NCBI GenBank assembly: GCA_003284445.1
Contig: QBVH01000013.1
Coordinates: forward strand, 1 to 42,677
Source of the DNA: Prochlorococcus sp. AG-311-D23
GTDB lineage: Bacteria > Cyanobacteriota > Cyanobacteriia > PCC-6307 > Cyanobiaceae
DNA length: 42,677 bases
Direction: 5' to 3'
Part shown: one piece after another, positions 7,612 through 14,005 of the stretch
Numbering within the stretch: position 1 is the stretch's first letter
Layout: every line of letters begins with the position of its first letter
Translations under genes and position numbers: made by a program
The notes under the pieces: generated by a model
Database searches by the model: none
What the model was told of the DNA's origin: nothing
Seen by the model: the letters and a program-made list of their open reading frames with translations, nothing else

Positions 7612-7812
7612 ATGGCAAAAACTGAAAATGATCTTGATATCTACTATGCAGTAGGAAATGCAAATACTTCTAGGCAGGAAACTGAAATTGGAGAAATCAT
7701 CAAAAAAAGAAATTCATTGGGATGGAAATTAGTTTCGACCAGTACTGCTGTTGTTGATACGAGCAAACAATTCTCGAACCTCTATCTTTTTTGGGAAAAA
7801 CAATATGAGTAA
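7612..7812 (+). CDS. DUF4177-like small protein (66 aa)
   Basis: The pattern of an N-terminal strand (DLDIYYAVGN), a helix (EIGEIIKKRNSLGWKLVST) and a final strand with FSNLYLFWEK resembles small DUF4177-type proteins with their GW(E/K)LV motif. The function is unknown. It overlaps the next small gene by 8 bases (ATGAGTAA), indicating coupled translation. An identical copy lies in the right inverted repeat. Confidence 0.55.
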   Translation: MAKTENDLDIYYAVGNANTSRQETEIGEIIKKRNSLGWKLVSTSTAVVDTSKQFSNLYLFWEKQYE

Positions 7813-7948
7813 GAGAAAAGAGAATTTCAATGTGACGCAGGGCATGACCTTGTTACTTCTTAAAAAACTTTCATTGCCAGCAAACCTAGTCTTTCAAATA
7901 ATTCTCTTTATTACTGATCCTGAAAACAATATTGGGTATGAAGATTAA
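7805..7948 (+). CDS. Small hypothetical protein (47 aa)
   Basis: I start it at ATG 7805, which overlaps the stop of the upstream gene; an upstream in-frame start at 7751 lies deep inside that gene and is unlikely. The protein MSKRKENFNVTQGMTLLLL continues to a hydrophobic centre and an acidic tail (DPENNIGYED). It is an identical duplicate of 42188-42331. No function is recognised. Confidence 0.5.
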   Translation: MSKRKENFNVTQGMTLLLLKKLSLPANLVFQIILFITDPENNIGYED

Positions 7949-7954
7949 TAGGCA

Positions 7955-7984
7955 CAAAAAAACCTGCCCGAAAGCAGGTTCTTT
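7955..7984 (-). terminator. Intrinsic terminator of RNA copy 1
   Basis: The stem AACCTGC/GCAGGTT is followed on the minus strand by a run of seven T residues. The plus-strand side has a weaker TTCTTTT tract, so it could also end the small-gene operon 7612-7948. Confidence 0.85.
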
Positions 7985-8183
7985 TGTGAGATCAGGCGTA
8001 AGTGTTTCCTTGTTTCCACTACGGAGGATCTCAACTCCTCACAAATGGAACCTATCGGAACAGGATTAGGAACAAACCTTTAGCAGGTGAGTTTATTGAT
8101 TGTCACAGGTACAAAGGCACTAAAAAAGCACCCTATTGGATGCCCTTTTGGTACAGAACTATGTGTGAGGAGTTGTTCTGTCT
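7955..8183 (-). ncRNA. Candidate small RNA with Yfr1 motif, copy 1 (~229 nt)
   Basis: On the minus strand a promoter-like TTGTTG, 17 nt and TATAAG (8191-8196) precede a predicted start near 8183. The RNA would open with a hairpin (stem ACAGAAC/GTTCTGT) whose loop presents ACUCCUCACAC (8173-8163), the ultraconserved Yfr1 motif. A middle stem (GTACCAAAAGGGC with GCCTTTGTACC) follows, then UGUGAGGAGUUG (8042-8031), complementary to the loop, and a helix GGAUCUC/GAGAUC. It ends in a terminator (7980-7961) with seven U residues. No protein signature is seen in the overlapping open frames. Three further copies exist in this window. Confidence 0.6.
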
Positions 8184-8366
8184 CTCTATTCTTATATACC
8201 AAGACGAAGATTGCAACAACAAAAATAATCTCTTAAATATCGTCTTCACTATTTCCAAATGGGTTGTATCTGACATTGAAAATCAAAGTCGCTGCAATGC
8301 TTAAAAGCAAAAGTCCAAAAACAACTTGTGGAGGAGGGAAAATCATCAAATCACTCTAGAGAAGAC

Positions 8367-8602
8367 ACAAAAAAACCGCCCAGTTCTGTTTGGGCGGTTT
8401 CTTAGTGAGATCAGGCGTAAGTGTTTCCTTGTTTCCACTACGGAGGATCTCGACTCCTCACAAACGGAATTTATCGGAACAGGACTAAGAACAAACCCCT
8501 AGCAGGAGGGTTTATTGATTGTCACAGGTACAAAGGCACTAAAAAAGCACCCTATTGGATGCCCTTTTGGCACAGAACTATGTGTGAGGAGTTGTTCTGT
8601 AT
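8367..8602 (-). ncRNA. Candidate small RNA with Yfr1 motif, copy 2 (~236 nt)
   Basis: It has the same plan as copy 1: a promoter-like TTGTTG-17-TATAAG with the -10 at 8610-8615, a start near 8602, a 5' hairpin with ACUCCUCACAC in the loop (8592-8582), a complementary UGUGAGGAGU segment (8461-8452) with one changed pair beside it, and a different but equally strong terminator (AAACCGCCCA/TGGGCGGTTT, 8400-8373, then seven U). The different terminator sequence with preserved hairpin supports selection for an RNA end. Confidence 0.6.
8369..8400 (-). terminator. Intrinsic terminator of RNA copy 2
   Basis: A 10-bp GC-rich stem with a 7-8-nt loop is followed on the minus strand by seven T residues at 8375-8369. 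Confidence 0.88.
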
Positions 8603-8830
8603 CTCTATTCTTATATACCAAGACGAAGATTGCAACAACAAAAATAATCTCTTAAATATTGGGAAAAGTTAGTGTTCCAAAAAGGGCACGGTATGCAAAC
8701 GATCATTCAGTAAAATTAAAATCATTAAAAATTCCAGGAGACTATGTTCTTTGCGTTTCAATAACACTGTTTTGTTGATAAAATATTGACATAAGTAATT
8801 CAATAAGAAACGCCATAGTTTCTGGAACAG

Positions 8831-9466
8831 ATGAAAACACAATCCAAGTTCCAAAGAGAAAAACCACTATTCAGGGATAAACCTGAATACAAATGCATTG
8901 GATATGCGAGGCAATCCACCAACAAGCAAATCTCTATTGGTGCTCAAGTTGAAGAGTTAAAGAAAGCAGGTTGCGTTGTTGTTTTCCAAGAGACTGTTTC
9001 AAGTGCAGATAAAGCAAGACCACAATTTGAGGCAGCATTAGGAACCCTGGAAGAGGGAGATGAAATCGTATTCACCAAATTAGATAGAGGATTTAGAAAT
9101 CAAAGGCAGTGCATTAACACCCTCCATGACCTTCAAGAAAAAGGGATCCATGTGAGAACAACCGATGGAATGATCAATACCAGAGCACTGGGAAAGTTTG
9201 CTCCAATTGTGATTGGTCTTTTAAGTGGAATCGGAGAAGTTGAGCGTCAGATGGTGATTGAGAGAACGCAAGAATCTATTAACCACAGAAGAGAAACAGG
9301 AGGAAATCTTGGAGGTAGACCGAAGACAAATGATGAGAAAGAAGGTTTGGTTTTGCGTTTAAGAAATGAAGGTTGTTCTTACCGTTCAATTAGAAAACAA
9401 ACTGGACTTGCTTTATCAACCATCCGAAGAATTATTGTTGAGCAAGATGTGGTGATAGAGGTATGA
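8831..9466 (+). CDS. Serine recombinase, resolvase/invertase type (211 aa)
   Basis: The catalytic domain has the nucleophile Ser29 in IGYARQSTNKQ and the arginine cluster KLDRGFR (83-89), followed by SGIGEVERQMVIERT of the long E helix. The C-terminal helix-turn-helix is at ~175-205 (GCSYRSIRKQTGLALSTIRR). The length fits small resolvases and invertases rather than large serine integrases. It starts the operon 8831-10069 with overlapping genes. Its likely substrate is a nearby dyad-rich segment (8752-8830) or the flanking inverted repeats. It could resolve element multimers or invert a segment; both are inference. A truncated copy with Ser changed to Thr exists at 41138-41305. Confidence 0.9.
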   Translation: MKTQSKFQREKPLFRDKPEYKCIGYARQSTNKQISIGAQVEELKKAGCVVVFQETVSSADKARPQFEAALGTLEEGDEIVFTKLDRGFRNQRQCINTLHDLQEKGIHVRTTDGMINTRALGKFAPIVIGLLSGIGEVERQMVIERTQESINHRRETGGNLGGRPKTNDEKEGLVLRLRNEGCSYRSIRKQTGLALSTIRRIIVEQDVVIEV

Positions 9467-9657
9467 GCAAGAAGACAGAAATAATGAAGGCAATGGATGA
9501 ATGCGTAGTGAATGCTTGCGAGCAAATGAAATCTCTTAATCCTCAAGAAAGGTTCCACCTTTTGTGTGAGATGGGTGAGTGGATGTATAACCCCCTTTCT
9601 GAAGAAATAGATGATGTATTGATGGTTCCTAATTTTGGAGAGAAGGAGGCAGCATGA
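9463..9657 (+). CDS. Small hypothetical protein in resolvase operon (64 aa)
   Basis: The start overlaps the recombinase stop by 4 bases (ATGA). It is an acidic helical protein (IMKAMDECVVNACEQMKSL, FHLLCEMGEWMYNPL) without a recognised domain, and its stop overlaps the next start. In the decayed element at the right edge a different small gene takes the same position after the truncated recombinase, so this slot is variable. Confidence 0.6.
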   Translation: MSKKTEIMKAMDECVVNACEQMKSLNPQERFHLLCEMGEWMYNPLSEEIDDVLMVPNFGEKEAA

Positions 9658-9851
9658 CTAGAAAAAACATAGGCGGATTAAATGATTACATTGTCTTGAA
9701 GGAAGAGAAGGAAGTTGTCTTCTATTTGCATAATCCCTATCCAGATTGCTTAGAAATTCCAGCAATAATGAAGCAAAGGTTTCCTGATGATTACAAGAGC
9801 ATTGTCACCAGTGACTTAGAGGAGTTCAAAAAGTATGGAGAGAAAGTGTGA
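9654..9851 (+). CDS. Small hypothetical protein, paralogue of next gene (65 aa)
   Basis: The start overlaps the upstream stop (ATGA). The C-terminal pattern KEEKEVVFYLHNPYPDCLEI, then IMKQRFPDDY and LEEFKKYGEKV, parallels the following gene (KEESKEIWAL, RMKKSFPDYEL, FLRMGGKI), so the two are ancient tandem duplicates. The fold is probably strand-helix-strand. The function is unknown. Confidence 0.55.
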   Translation: MTRKNIGGLNDYIVLKEEKEVVFYLHNPYPDCLEIPAIMKQRFPDDYKSIVTSDLEEFKKYGEKV

Positions 9852-10069
9852 TGAAAAAAACTAATCAAAAAAAGAGAATTGGAAGTAGCAGTATTAGAAA
9901 TCAATATCCAACTCACATATTCAAAGAAGAGTCCAAAGAGATATGGGCACTCTGTACAAGTTCACTATCTGCGATGGCAATTTCAGCAAGGATGAAAAAA
10001 TCTTTTCCTGATTACGAACTATGCCTGTGCAATAGAGAAACTTTTTTGAGAATGGGAGGGAAAATATAA
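9851..10069 (+). CDS. Small hypothetical protein, paralogue of preceding gene (72 aa)
   Basis: It starts at ATG 9851, overlapping the previous stop (TGATG); a GTG three bases upstream is an alternative. A basic N-terminus (KKTNQKKRIGSSSIRNQ) precedes the shared KEE...MK..FPDY...F...G.KI pattern. It is the last gene of the recombinase operon. Confidence 0.55.
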   Translation: MKKTNQKKRIGSSSIRNQYPTHIFKEESKEIWALCTSSLSAMAISARMKKSFPDYELCLCNRETFLRMGGKI

Positions 10070-10163
10070 ATCAGTCAATTTGTCTAAAGAATGAAACCCC
10101 CATAAAAAATAAATCTTTTGGCGTATTTCTTTCTTAGAATTATTTTCTCTATCTCGATTGGTA

Positions 10164-10310
10164 ATGAGATTCCAAGTCACGATGATCGATAAGGACGAAA
10201 AGACCTTTGAAGAAACCATCGTTGCTGGGAATATGGAGGAAGCAAAAAAGACTGCACAAGAAAGTAACCCAGAAGCAAAAATAGTTTCTGCTAACTGGGT
10301 TTATAAGTAA
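10164..10310 (+). CDS. Small hypothetical protein (48 aa)
   Basis: MRFQVTMIDKDEKTFEETIV continues AGNMEEAKKTAQESNPEAKI and VSANWVYK. The strand-helix-strand plan with a hydrophobic N-terminal strand, an alanine-rich helix and a final strand is coherent, and the composition is typical of Prochlorococcus small accessory proteins. Its stop abuts the convergent gene at 10311. Confidence 0.55.
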   Translation: MRFQVTMIDKDEKTFEETIVAGNMEEAKKTAQESNPEAKIVSANWVYK

Positions 10311-10790
10311 CTAGTCGTTTCGCGATACATTTGCGGTCAATGTCGCATCACAATTGAAGCAGTCATAAACTTCTTGCCAAAACTTTCTTCCTTCATCATC
10401 TTCAATGAAATGAGTATCACCACCGTCATAATTTTCGATTAGTTGATAGAGGTTGTCCTTGATTACAAATGCAGATTCTTCTGCATGCTTTTGCGAAGGA
10501 AATCGAACTCTTAAAACTGATTTGTCATCGTTCAATTTTCTACATGCTCTCTCCAAATTAACTGATCTGTTTACAATCCATTCCTTGAAGTGTTCCTCCA
10601 ACTTTTCAGAGAACTTGTTGAACTCACAAAAAAGTAAAAATCCCATATCAATTCCTACTATTCCTTGCTGTAGACGATCTTTATTCTCTTTTATGTAATC
10701 TTCGTAAAGTTTTCTAGTTTCTACACCATATTTTTCCTTGTAAAATTCAAGGAATTCATTAGGTGTTTCAGGTAGTCCATTTTTATCCAT
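10311..10790 (-). CDS. Hypothetical cytoplasmic protein (159 aa)
   Basis: It is acidic and mostly helical (TPNEFLEFYKEKYGVETRKL near residue 9), with a central FLLFCEFNKF and a C-terminal part with FIEDDEGRKFWQEVYDCF. There is no signal peptide, membrane segment or recognised motif. It converges on the 48-aa gene with no gap. It lies in the accessory part of element A; an immunity or regulatory role is possible but unsupported. Confidence 0.6.
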   Translation of the reverse strand: MDKNGLPETPNEFLEFYKEKYGVETRKLYEDYIKENKDRLQQGIVGIDMGFLLFCEFNKFSEKLEEHFKEWIVNRSVNLERACRKLNDDKSVLRVRFPSQKHAEESAFVIKDNLYQLIENYDGGDTHFIEDDEGRKFWQEVYDCFNCDATLTANVSRND

Positions 10791-11052
10791 TTGTTTAGGG
10801 GGTAATTTTTATATTGCAGATTGATTAGTCAGGCGACCTGCATGCCTATTAAGATTGACTAAACTTATTAACTAACGCAGAGAGAATTTGGTCTATTCAT
10901 TCCGTTTCGTATGTAACTATTATACACTAAATCTTAATATTTTGCAACCCTGTTTAAGTGTCTTATGTGGTAGAAATATTTTTCAAATTAATTTATATAA
11001 GACTCGCTTTTTAGGTTCGTTGTAGGTTAGGTAATTTGGTTTTTCTTTTGTA
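10791..11052. other. AT-rich intergenic stretch
   Basis: I see no open frame, hairpin terminator or repeat that I can support between the 159-aa gene and the small ribbon-helix-helix gene. Confidence 0.5.
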
Positions 11053-11193
11053 TTATTTCATCAAGTAAATATAGTTAATTTTATCAATAAAGAAGTTGCT
11101 TACCTCCCTTGATGTAAATACTCTTCTCTCTCTCTTCATAACCTCTTTTAATTGTTCTTGTTGAACTTTATTGAGTTTAATTGAAATGTTCAT
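11053..11193 (-). CDS. Small putative DNA-binding protein (46 aa)
   Basis: A strong ribosome binding site (CAGGAGG at 11210-11204) precedes ATG 11193. The protein MNISIKLNKVQQEQLKEVMK continues RERRVFTSREVSNFFIDKIN and YIYLMK. The N-terminal strand NISIKL followed by two helices fits a minimal ribbon-helix-helix (CopG/Arc-like) regulator. It lies 30 bases after the upstream small gene on the same strand, probably in one operon. Confidence 0.6.
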   Translation of the reverse strand: MNISIKLNKVQQEQLKEVMKRERRVFTSREVSNFFIDKINYIYLMK

Positions 11194-11223
11194 GGTTTTG
11201 TATCCTCCTGATAATTTAAATTC

Positions 11224-11394
11224 TTATACCATTCGGATTTGATGGTATCTTTCTCGCACTAATACCTTATGTAATTGACTTCTATCGTACCCATAATGAT
11301 CCATTAGATAATCCTCCATGTTTAATACTCTTTCTTCGTGCCTTCCGTATGAGATTGTTCTTTTGACTTGTTTAGGTTCTTCGAGTAATTGCAT
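11224..11394 (-). CDS. Small hypothetical protein (56 aa)
   Basis: An in-frame ATG at 11412 exists, but an AAGGAG ribosome binding site (11406-11401) lies inside that extension, 7 bases before ATG 11394, so the true start is 11394 (MQLLEEPKQVKRTISYGRHE). The protein has HEERVLNMEDYLMDHYGYDRS and a basic C-terminus. It may be a partner or DNA-binding protein with the 46-aa gene. No family is recognised. Confidence 0.55.
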   Translation of the reverse strand: MQLLEEPKQVKRTISYGRHEERVLNMEDYLMDHYGYDRSQLHKVLVRERYHQIRMV

Positions 11395-11662
11395 AAAAGA
11401 TCTCCTTTGCATGTGCTTTGTTCTGTATGAAACTATTTAGTCCTTATGGATTACACTCTTAGATCAATAATAGATTTATATTTAAAATACTATTTCTAAA
11501 TACTTAAGGTTGATGATGTAATTCTAATGATTCTTGATTTGAGTACTTAAGTATCTTTAGCGTAAAATATCTGATTAATTTTATCCTCATACTATCTATA
11601 CAAAAAGTATACAAATAACCAATAATATGTTAAGATAGGTAAACAATAGTGAGCATAATATT

Positions 11663-12121
11663 ATGAATCAAATATATAACAACGATCCTTATGTTGAGGT
11701 TGGTTTCTTCTATGAAATGGCAAACTTGCTTAATGGAGTGAAGAGAAAAGAGCGGTTTAATGTTTTTCCTTGTTATCAAGTCCAATGTCCTAACTGTGGA
11801 AAGTCTGCAGCAAGAATGGGGTTTTTCTCTAGGGCAAACACATTTGCTATCCAATGCCCTGTGAATGGGTGCGTGTTAAACAAAAGCAAGAACAGAAAGG
11901 GTTTAACTATTCATGACCTCATCAAGCACTACGGAGGCGATGAGATATTTGATCGCTGGTGTAAGGAAACAAGAAGAATGAACTACAGGAAGACTTGGTA
12001 TCCAATTAAGAATCGAAGGGATGGTGAAAAGAAGACAAGAAATGAAAAGACCTTCAGAGAAAAGATGGATATCAAGTCAACACGATTGATGATTAATGCA
12101 AGGGCAGGGAAGTTTTCTTGA
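11663..12121 (+). CDS. Zinc-ribbon protein (152 aa)
   Basis: Residues ~42-75 carry a four-cysteine ribbon (CPNCGKSAARMGFF, then CPVNGCVLN), followed by a short helical region (KGLTIHDLIKHYGGDEIFDR) and a strongly basic tail. The CxxC...CxxxxC ribbon resembles primase or phage replication zinc fingers, but no catalytic primase domain is present. It is the last gene before the right end of element A and may act in element DNA metabolism. Function is inferred only from the ribbon. Confidence 0.65.
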   Translation: MNQIYNNDPYVEVGFFYEMANLLNGVKRKERFNVFPCYQVQCPNCGKSAARMGFFSRANTFAIQCPVNGCVLNKSKNRKGLTIHDLIKHYGGDEIFDRWCKETRRMNYRKTWYPIKNRRDGEKKTRNEKTFREKMDIKSTRLMINARAGKFS

Positions 12122-12198
12122 TCTTGGTATCAATTAAATACTTGGAGATGGAGGTTAATTATTGCTCGAAAAAAACTGAAAAATCAATTGAGGAAAAA

Positions 12199-12279
12199 AG
12201 GAACATTTGAGTTTTAAAACAGGAACAAAACGGGAACATTTGTTTTTGTTCTTTTGATTTAAACTGATGGTTCCCGTTT
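12199..12279. repeat. Putative integrase arm repeats, right end of A
   Basis: Copies of GGAACA(TTT) lie at 12200, 12222 and 12233, with an inverted GGTTCCCG at 12269. CAGGAACA-AAA-CGGGAACA (12220-12238) mirrors the left-end arrangement at 1043-1062 in swapped order. The interval 12122-12585 has no gene; it carries these repeats, a hairpin, att2 and the arm repeats of element B. Confidence 0.5.
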
Positions 12280-12327
12280 GCGTTAATTAGCAAACTCTCC
12301 AGTATTAGCAACGAATTAGCATTAAAA

Positions 12328-12352
12328 AAGAGACCCTTTGAGGTCTCTTTAG
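12328..12352 (+). terminator. Hairpin at right end of element A
   Basis: An 8-bp stem AAGAGACC/GGTCTCTT (12328-12335, 12342-12349) with a short T tract, 33 bases left of att2. The plus strand is T-rich after it and the minus strand has an A/T tract as well, so it may isolate both elements transcriptionally. Confidence 0.65.
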
Positions 12353-12378
12353 TGCGGTTGAATCTCTTTGATGTCCCT

Positions 12379-12431
12379 CCGACGATGCCCTCGTCGGGAC
12401 TTGAACCCGAGACCTCTCCCTTACCAAGGGA
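12379..12431. repeat. att2: 47-bp copy of tRNA-Thr 3' end between elements A and B
   Basis: Positions 12385-12431 are identical to 23852-23898, the 3' 46 nt of tRNA-Thr(GGU) plus one base. On its left the sequence CCGACGA (12379-12385) is a perfect inverted repeat of TCGTCGG (12391-12397) around TGCCC. This is the classic layout of a tyrosine-integrase core site in a tRNA 3' end. Confidence 0.9.
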
Positions 12432-12544
12432 ATGGTTGATATTCTTTAAATCCTTGTAATCTATTGGTATGATTGGACTATTTCTAGGTTTCCCTAGGCC
12501 TAGAAATAGCTTGATATAACCAGATACATCGACTTGTTAGCATT

Positions 12545-12638
12545 TTGGCTCTAAAATTGGCTCTAATCAGATCTGAATAATCGCAGTGATCTCAAAGGAT
12601 TTATGGGTGTCTGGATTACGGAGAAGTATTGGCTCTAA
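12545..12638. repeat. TTGGCTCTAA arm repeats, left end of B
   Basis: Three exact copies of TTGGCTCTAA lie at 12545-12554, 12557-12566 and 12629-12638, the last inside the integrase reading frame. TTGGCTCTAG and a partial TGCTCTAA occur at the right end (23750-23771). They probably bind the element B integrase. Confidence 0.6.
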
Positions 12639-13941
12639 TTTTGGTAAGGGTTGGAGGGTTATTGGAGAAGCTTCAGGGCTTACTAAATTGACCTATGTTT
12701 ATCAAGAATTTAAAGGAGTTGGAAATAAGAAAACGGCAAAAACTTTGCCTATAAAATGGGAACCAACTTCACAGGTAGAGATCCTCAAAGCAATTGAATT
12801 TATAAAGCCTCTTGTAGTTGAAAAAAATCTGACTCTTAATGAGGCCGCTAGAAGATGGAAAGCTCAGTTCATTGGAGAGGAGAAAACAGCTCCGAATAAA
12901 AACTGGAATGATTTTCTATTGATTCCTCCACTTAAAGGAAGATTGAAAACGGATAAAGAAGAGGACAGAAAAAATTATGCAGCGTACAAAAAAGAGGCTG
13001 CGAAAGTTGACCAGTTTATGACCACGAAACAGGGTCTATCAAGAAAAACTGAAAAGGATTGGGGTAGAAGAATTAATAGATTTTTAGAGGTGATGAATAA
13101 AAAGCCCGCACCAAATACAGGCACGCAGCTCATAAAACTTTGTGCTGAAAATTTTGGTGAGATTGAGCCTGATGAGAAAAAAAGATATTTAGATGCTTGG
13201 TGCGAAATCTTGCAATATGGAATCACTAGGCACTCAATGAATGAGAAAAGGTGGCAAACACCTGACGAGGATTACAGGAAAGAATTAATCGGAAAAAGCA
13301 ACAGGACTGAAGATGACAAGTTGACTCCTTATGTAGAGGAATCAGATTTGTTGAATTTGTTGGACTCTCTGGAATCAACTAACAAAGAATTATTTTTGGC
13401 CACGGCCTTGATCTCTTTATTTGGTTTGAGGCTTAGCGAGCTGGCTGTTCTAACTGTTCACGATGGGAATTTATATGTTGGTCACATCAAAAAGAATGTG
13501 AATACTTCCTCAAAGAGAAGAGAGCCTAGAAGAGCTTTCGCCATGGACTTGGTAGGCAAAACAAGCCTAGGGGCAAATGTTTTAAGACTCTATGAATCAG
13601 GAGTTGTCAAACTGCCTAAAGCGGTTCTGAACCAGATAGAGAAGGTACAAGAAAAGAACACATATGGGGATGTTGGTCAGGCTTATGTCCAAATACTTGA
13701 GAGAAATGAAGTTTGGAAAAACATCGTCAAAAACAATACTGATATAACTCCCTACTCACTAAGGCATAGGTTTGCCCATCAATGTCATAAAGGCTCTACG
13801 GTTCCTCTTTCTGTTAAAGATGCCGCCGCCGCAATGGGGCATACGCCTACTACTCACATGAATTTTTATGCAAGATATACAACAGAGTTAAGCGTTGCTA
13901 AAGCCTTCGAAAGGCATCTAGAGAATCGGATCGCAGTATGA
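12586..13941 (+). CDS. int: Tyrosine recombinase / integrase of element B (451 aa)
   Basis: The catalytic set is visible: Arg282 (FGLRLSELAVL), His394/Arg393 region (TPYSLRHRFAH, with the usual leading His replaced by Ser), His419 (AAMGHTP) and nucleophile Tyr428 (NFYARY). Residues ~80-230 form the core-binding domain. The N-terminus with RSIGSNFGKGWRVIGEASG is typical of picocyanobacterial integrases as I recall them. I keep the GTG start at 12586; no ATG with a good ribosome binding site is closer. The gene starts 155 bases right of att2 and reads away from it. Its target is predicted to be tRNA-Thr. It is unrelated in detail to the element A integrase, yet both use the same tRNA. Confidence 0.9.
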   Translation: MISKDLWVSGLRRSIGSNFGKGWRVIGEASGLTKLTYVYQEFKGVGNKKTAKTLPIKWEPTSQVEILKAIEFIKPLVVEKNLTLNEAARRWKAQFIGEEKTAPNKNWNDFLLIPPLKGRLKTDKEEDRKNYAAYKKEAAKVDQFMTTKQGLSRKTEKDWGRRINRFLEVMNKKPAPNTGTQLIKLCAENFGEIEPDEKKRYLDAWCEILQYGITRHSMNEKRWQTPDEDYRKELIGKSNRTEDDKLTPYVEESDLLNLLDSLESTNKELFLATALISLFGLRLSELAVLTVHDGNLYVGHIKKNVNTSSKRREPRRAFAMDLVGKTSLGANVLRLYESGVVKLPKAVLNQIEKVQEKNTYGDVGQAYVQILERNEVWKNIVKNNTDITPYSLRHRFAHQCHKGSTVPLSVKDAAAAMGHTPTTHMNFYARYTTELSVAKAFERHLENRIAV

Positions 13942-14005
13942 AAAAGATTAAACAATAGTTATTCCCATTTTTACGAATGTTTTAATTAACGGGCAAAATA
14001 GATAA

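Larger units (their letters stand above)
7984..8659. repeat. Tandem direct repeat (two ~256-bp units, 419-bp period)
   Basis: Units 7984-8240 and 8403-8659 align base for base with an offset of 419 and roughly 93% identity by eye. Differences cluster around 8043-8090. The spacer between units contains a short different segment (8240-8370) and a terminator. Each unit is one candidate small-RNA gene. Confidence 0.88.
7459..8931. repeat. Left arm of >=1.47-kb inverted repeat
   Basis: Every position x here corresponds to 50136-x on the other strand at ~41205-42677, without net length change. Identity is nearly complete from 7459 to ~8688, lower at ~8690-8752, and moderate again into the first ~100 bases of the serine recombinase gene. 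The repeat reaches the window edge, so it may continue left of 7459. Confidence 0.92.
952..12385. mobile_element. Element A: tycheposon-like tRNA-Thr integrative element
   Basis: The element is bounded by att1 (952) and att2 (12385). An AlpA-like regulator and tyrosine integrase sit at the left end. Matching GGAACA-type repeats lie at both ends (1043-1066 and 12199-12279). Its cargo includes a nuclease-helicase, PpnP, DUF1651 proteins, a small-RNA repeat array and a serine recombinase operon. Because att1 is degraded while att2 is a perfect 47-bp copy of the tRNA, A was probably inserted first and then displaced from the tRNA by element B. The assignment to tycheposons rests on architecture (integrase next to a tRNA-derived att) and is inference. 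Confidence 0.7.

Noticed and set aside
7955-8659. CRISPR array
   Set aside because: There are only two long units with a 419-base period and no short regular spacers; no cas genes are present anywhere in the window.
7955-8659. Group II intron or retron
   Set aside because: No reverse transcriptase is encoded in the window and no intron domain V-like hairpin is seen.
8002-8672. Open frames MFPCFHYGGS... in each RNA repeat unit (and their copies at 41464-42134)
   Set aside because: They are parallel frames in near-identical DNA, have no ribosome binding site, and begin inside predicted paired RNA. Substitutions between the copies are spread over all codon positions. The minus-strand RNA reading explains the promoter and terminators better.
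7459-8931. Insertion sequence with transposase
   Set aside because: No DDE or HUH transposase is encoded, no terminal inverted repeats with target duplications are seen; only a serine recombinase lies at the end.
11053-11394. Toxin-antitoxin module of the 46- and 56-aa genes
   Set aside because: The first has a ribbon-helix-helix-like pattern, but the partner has no RelE, PIN or similar toxin residues; left as unassigned regulators.
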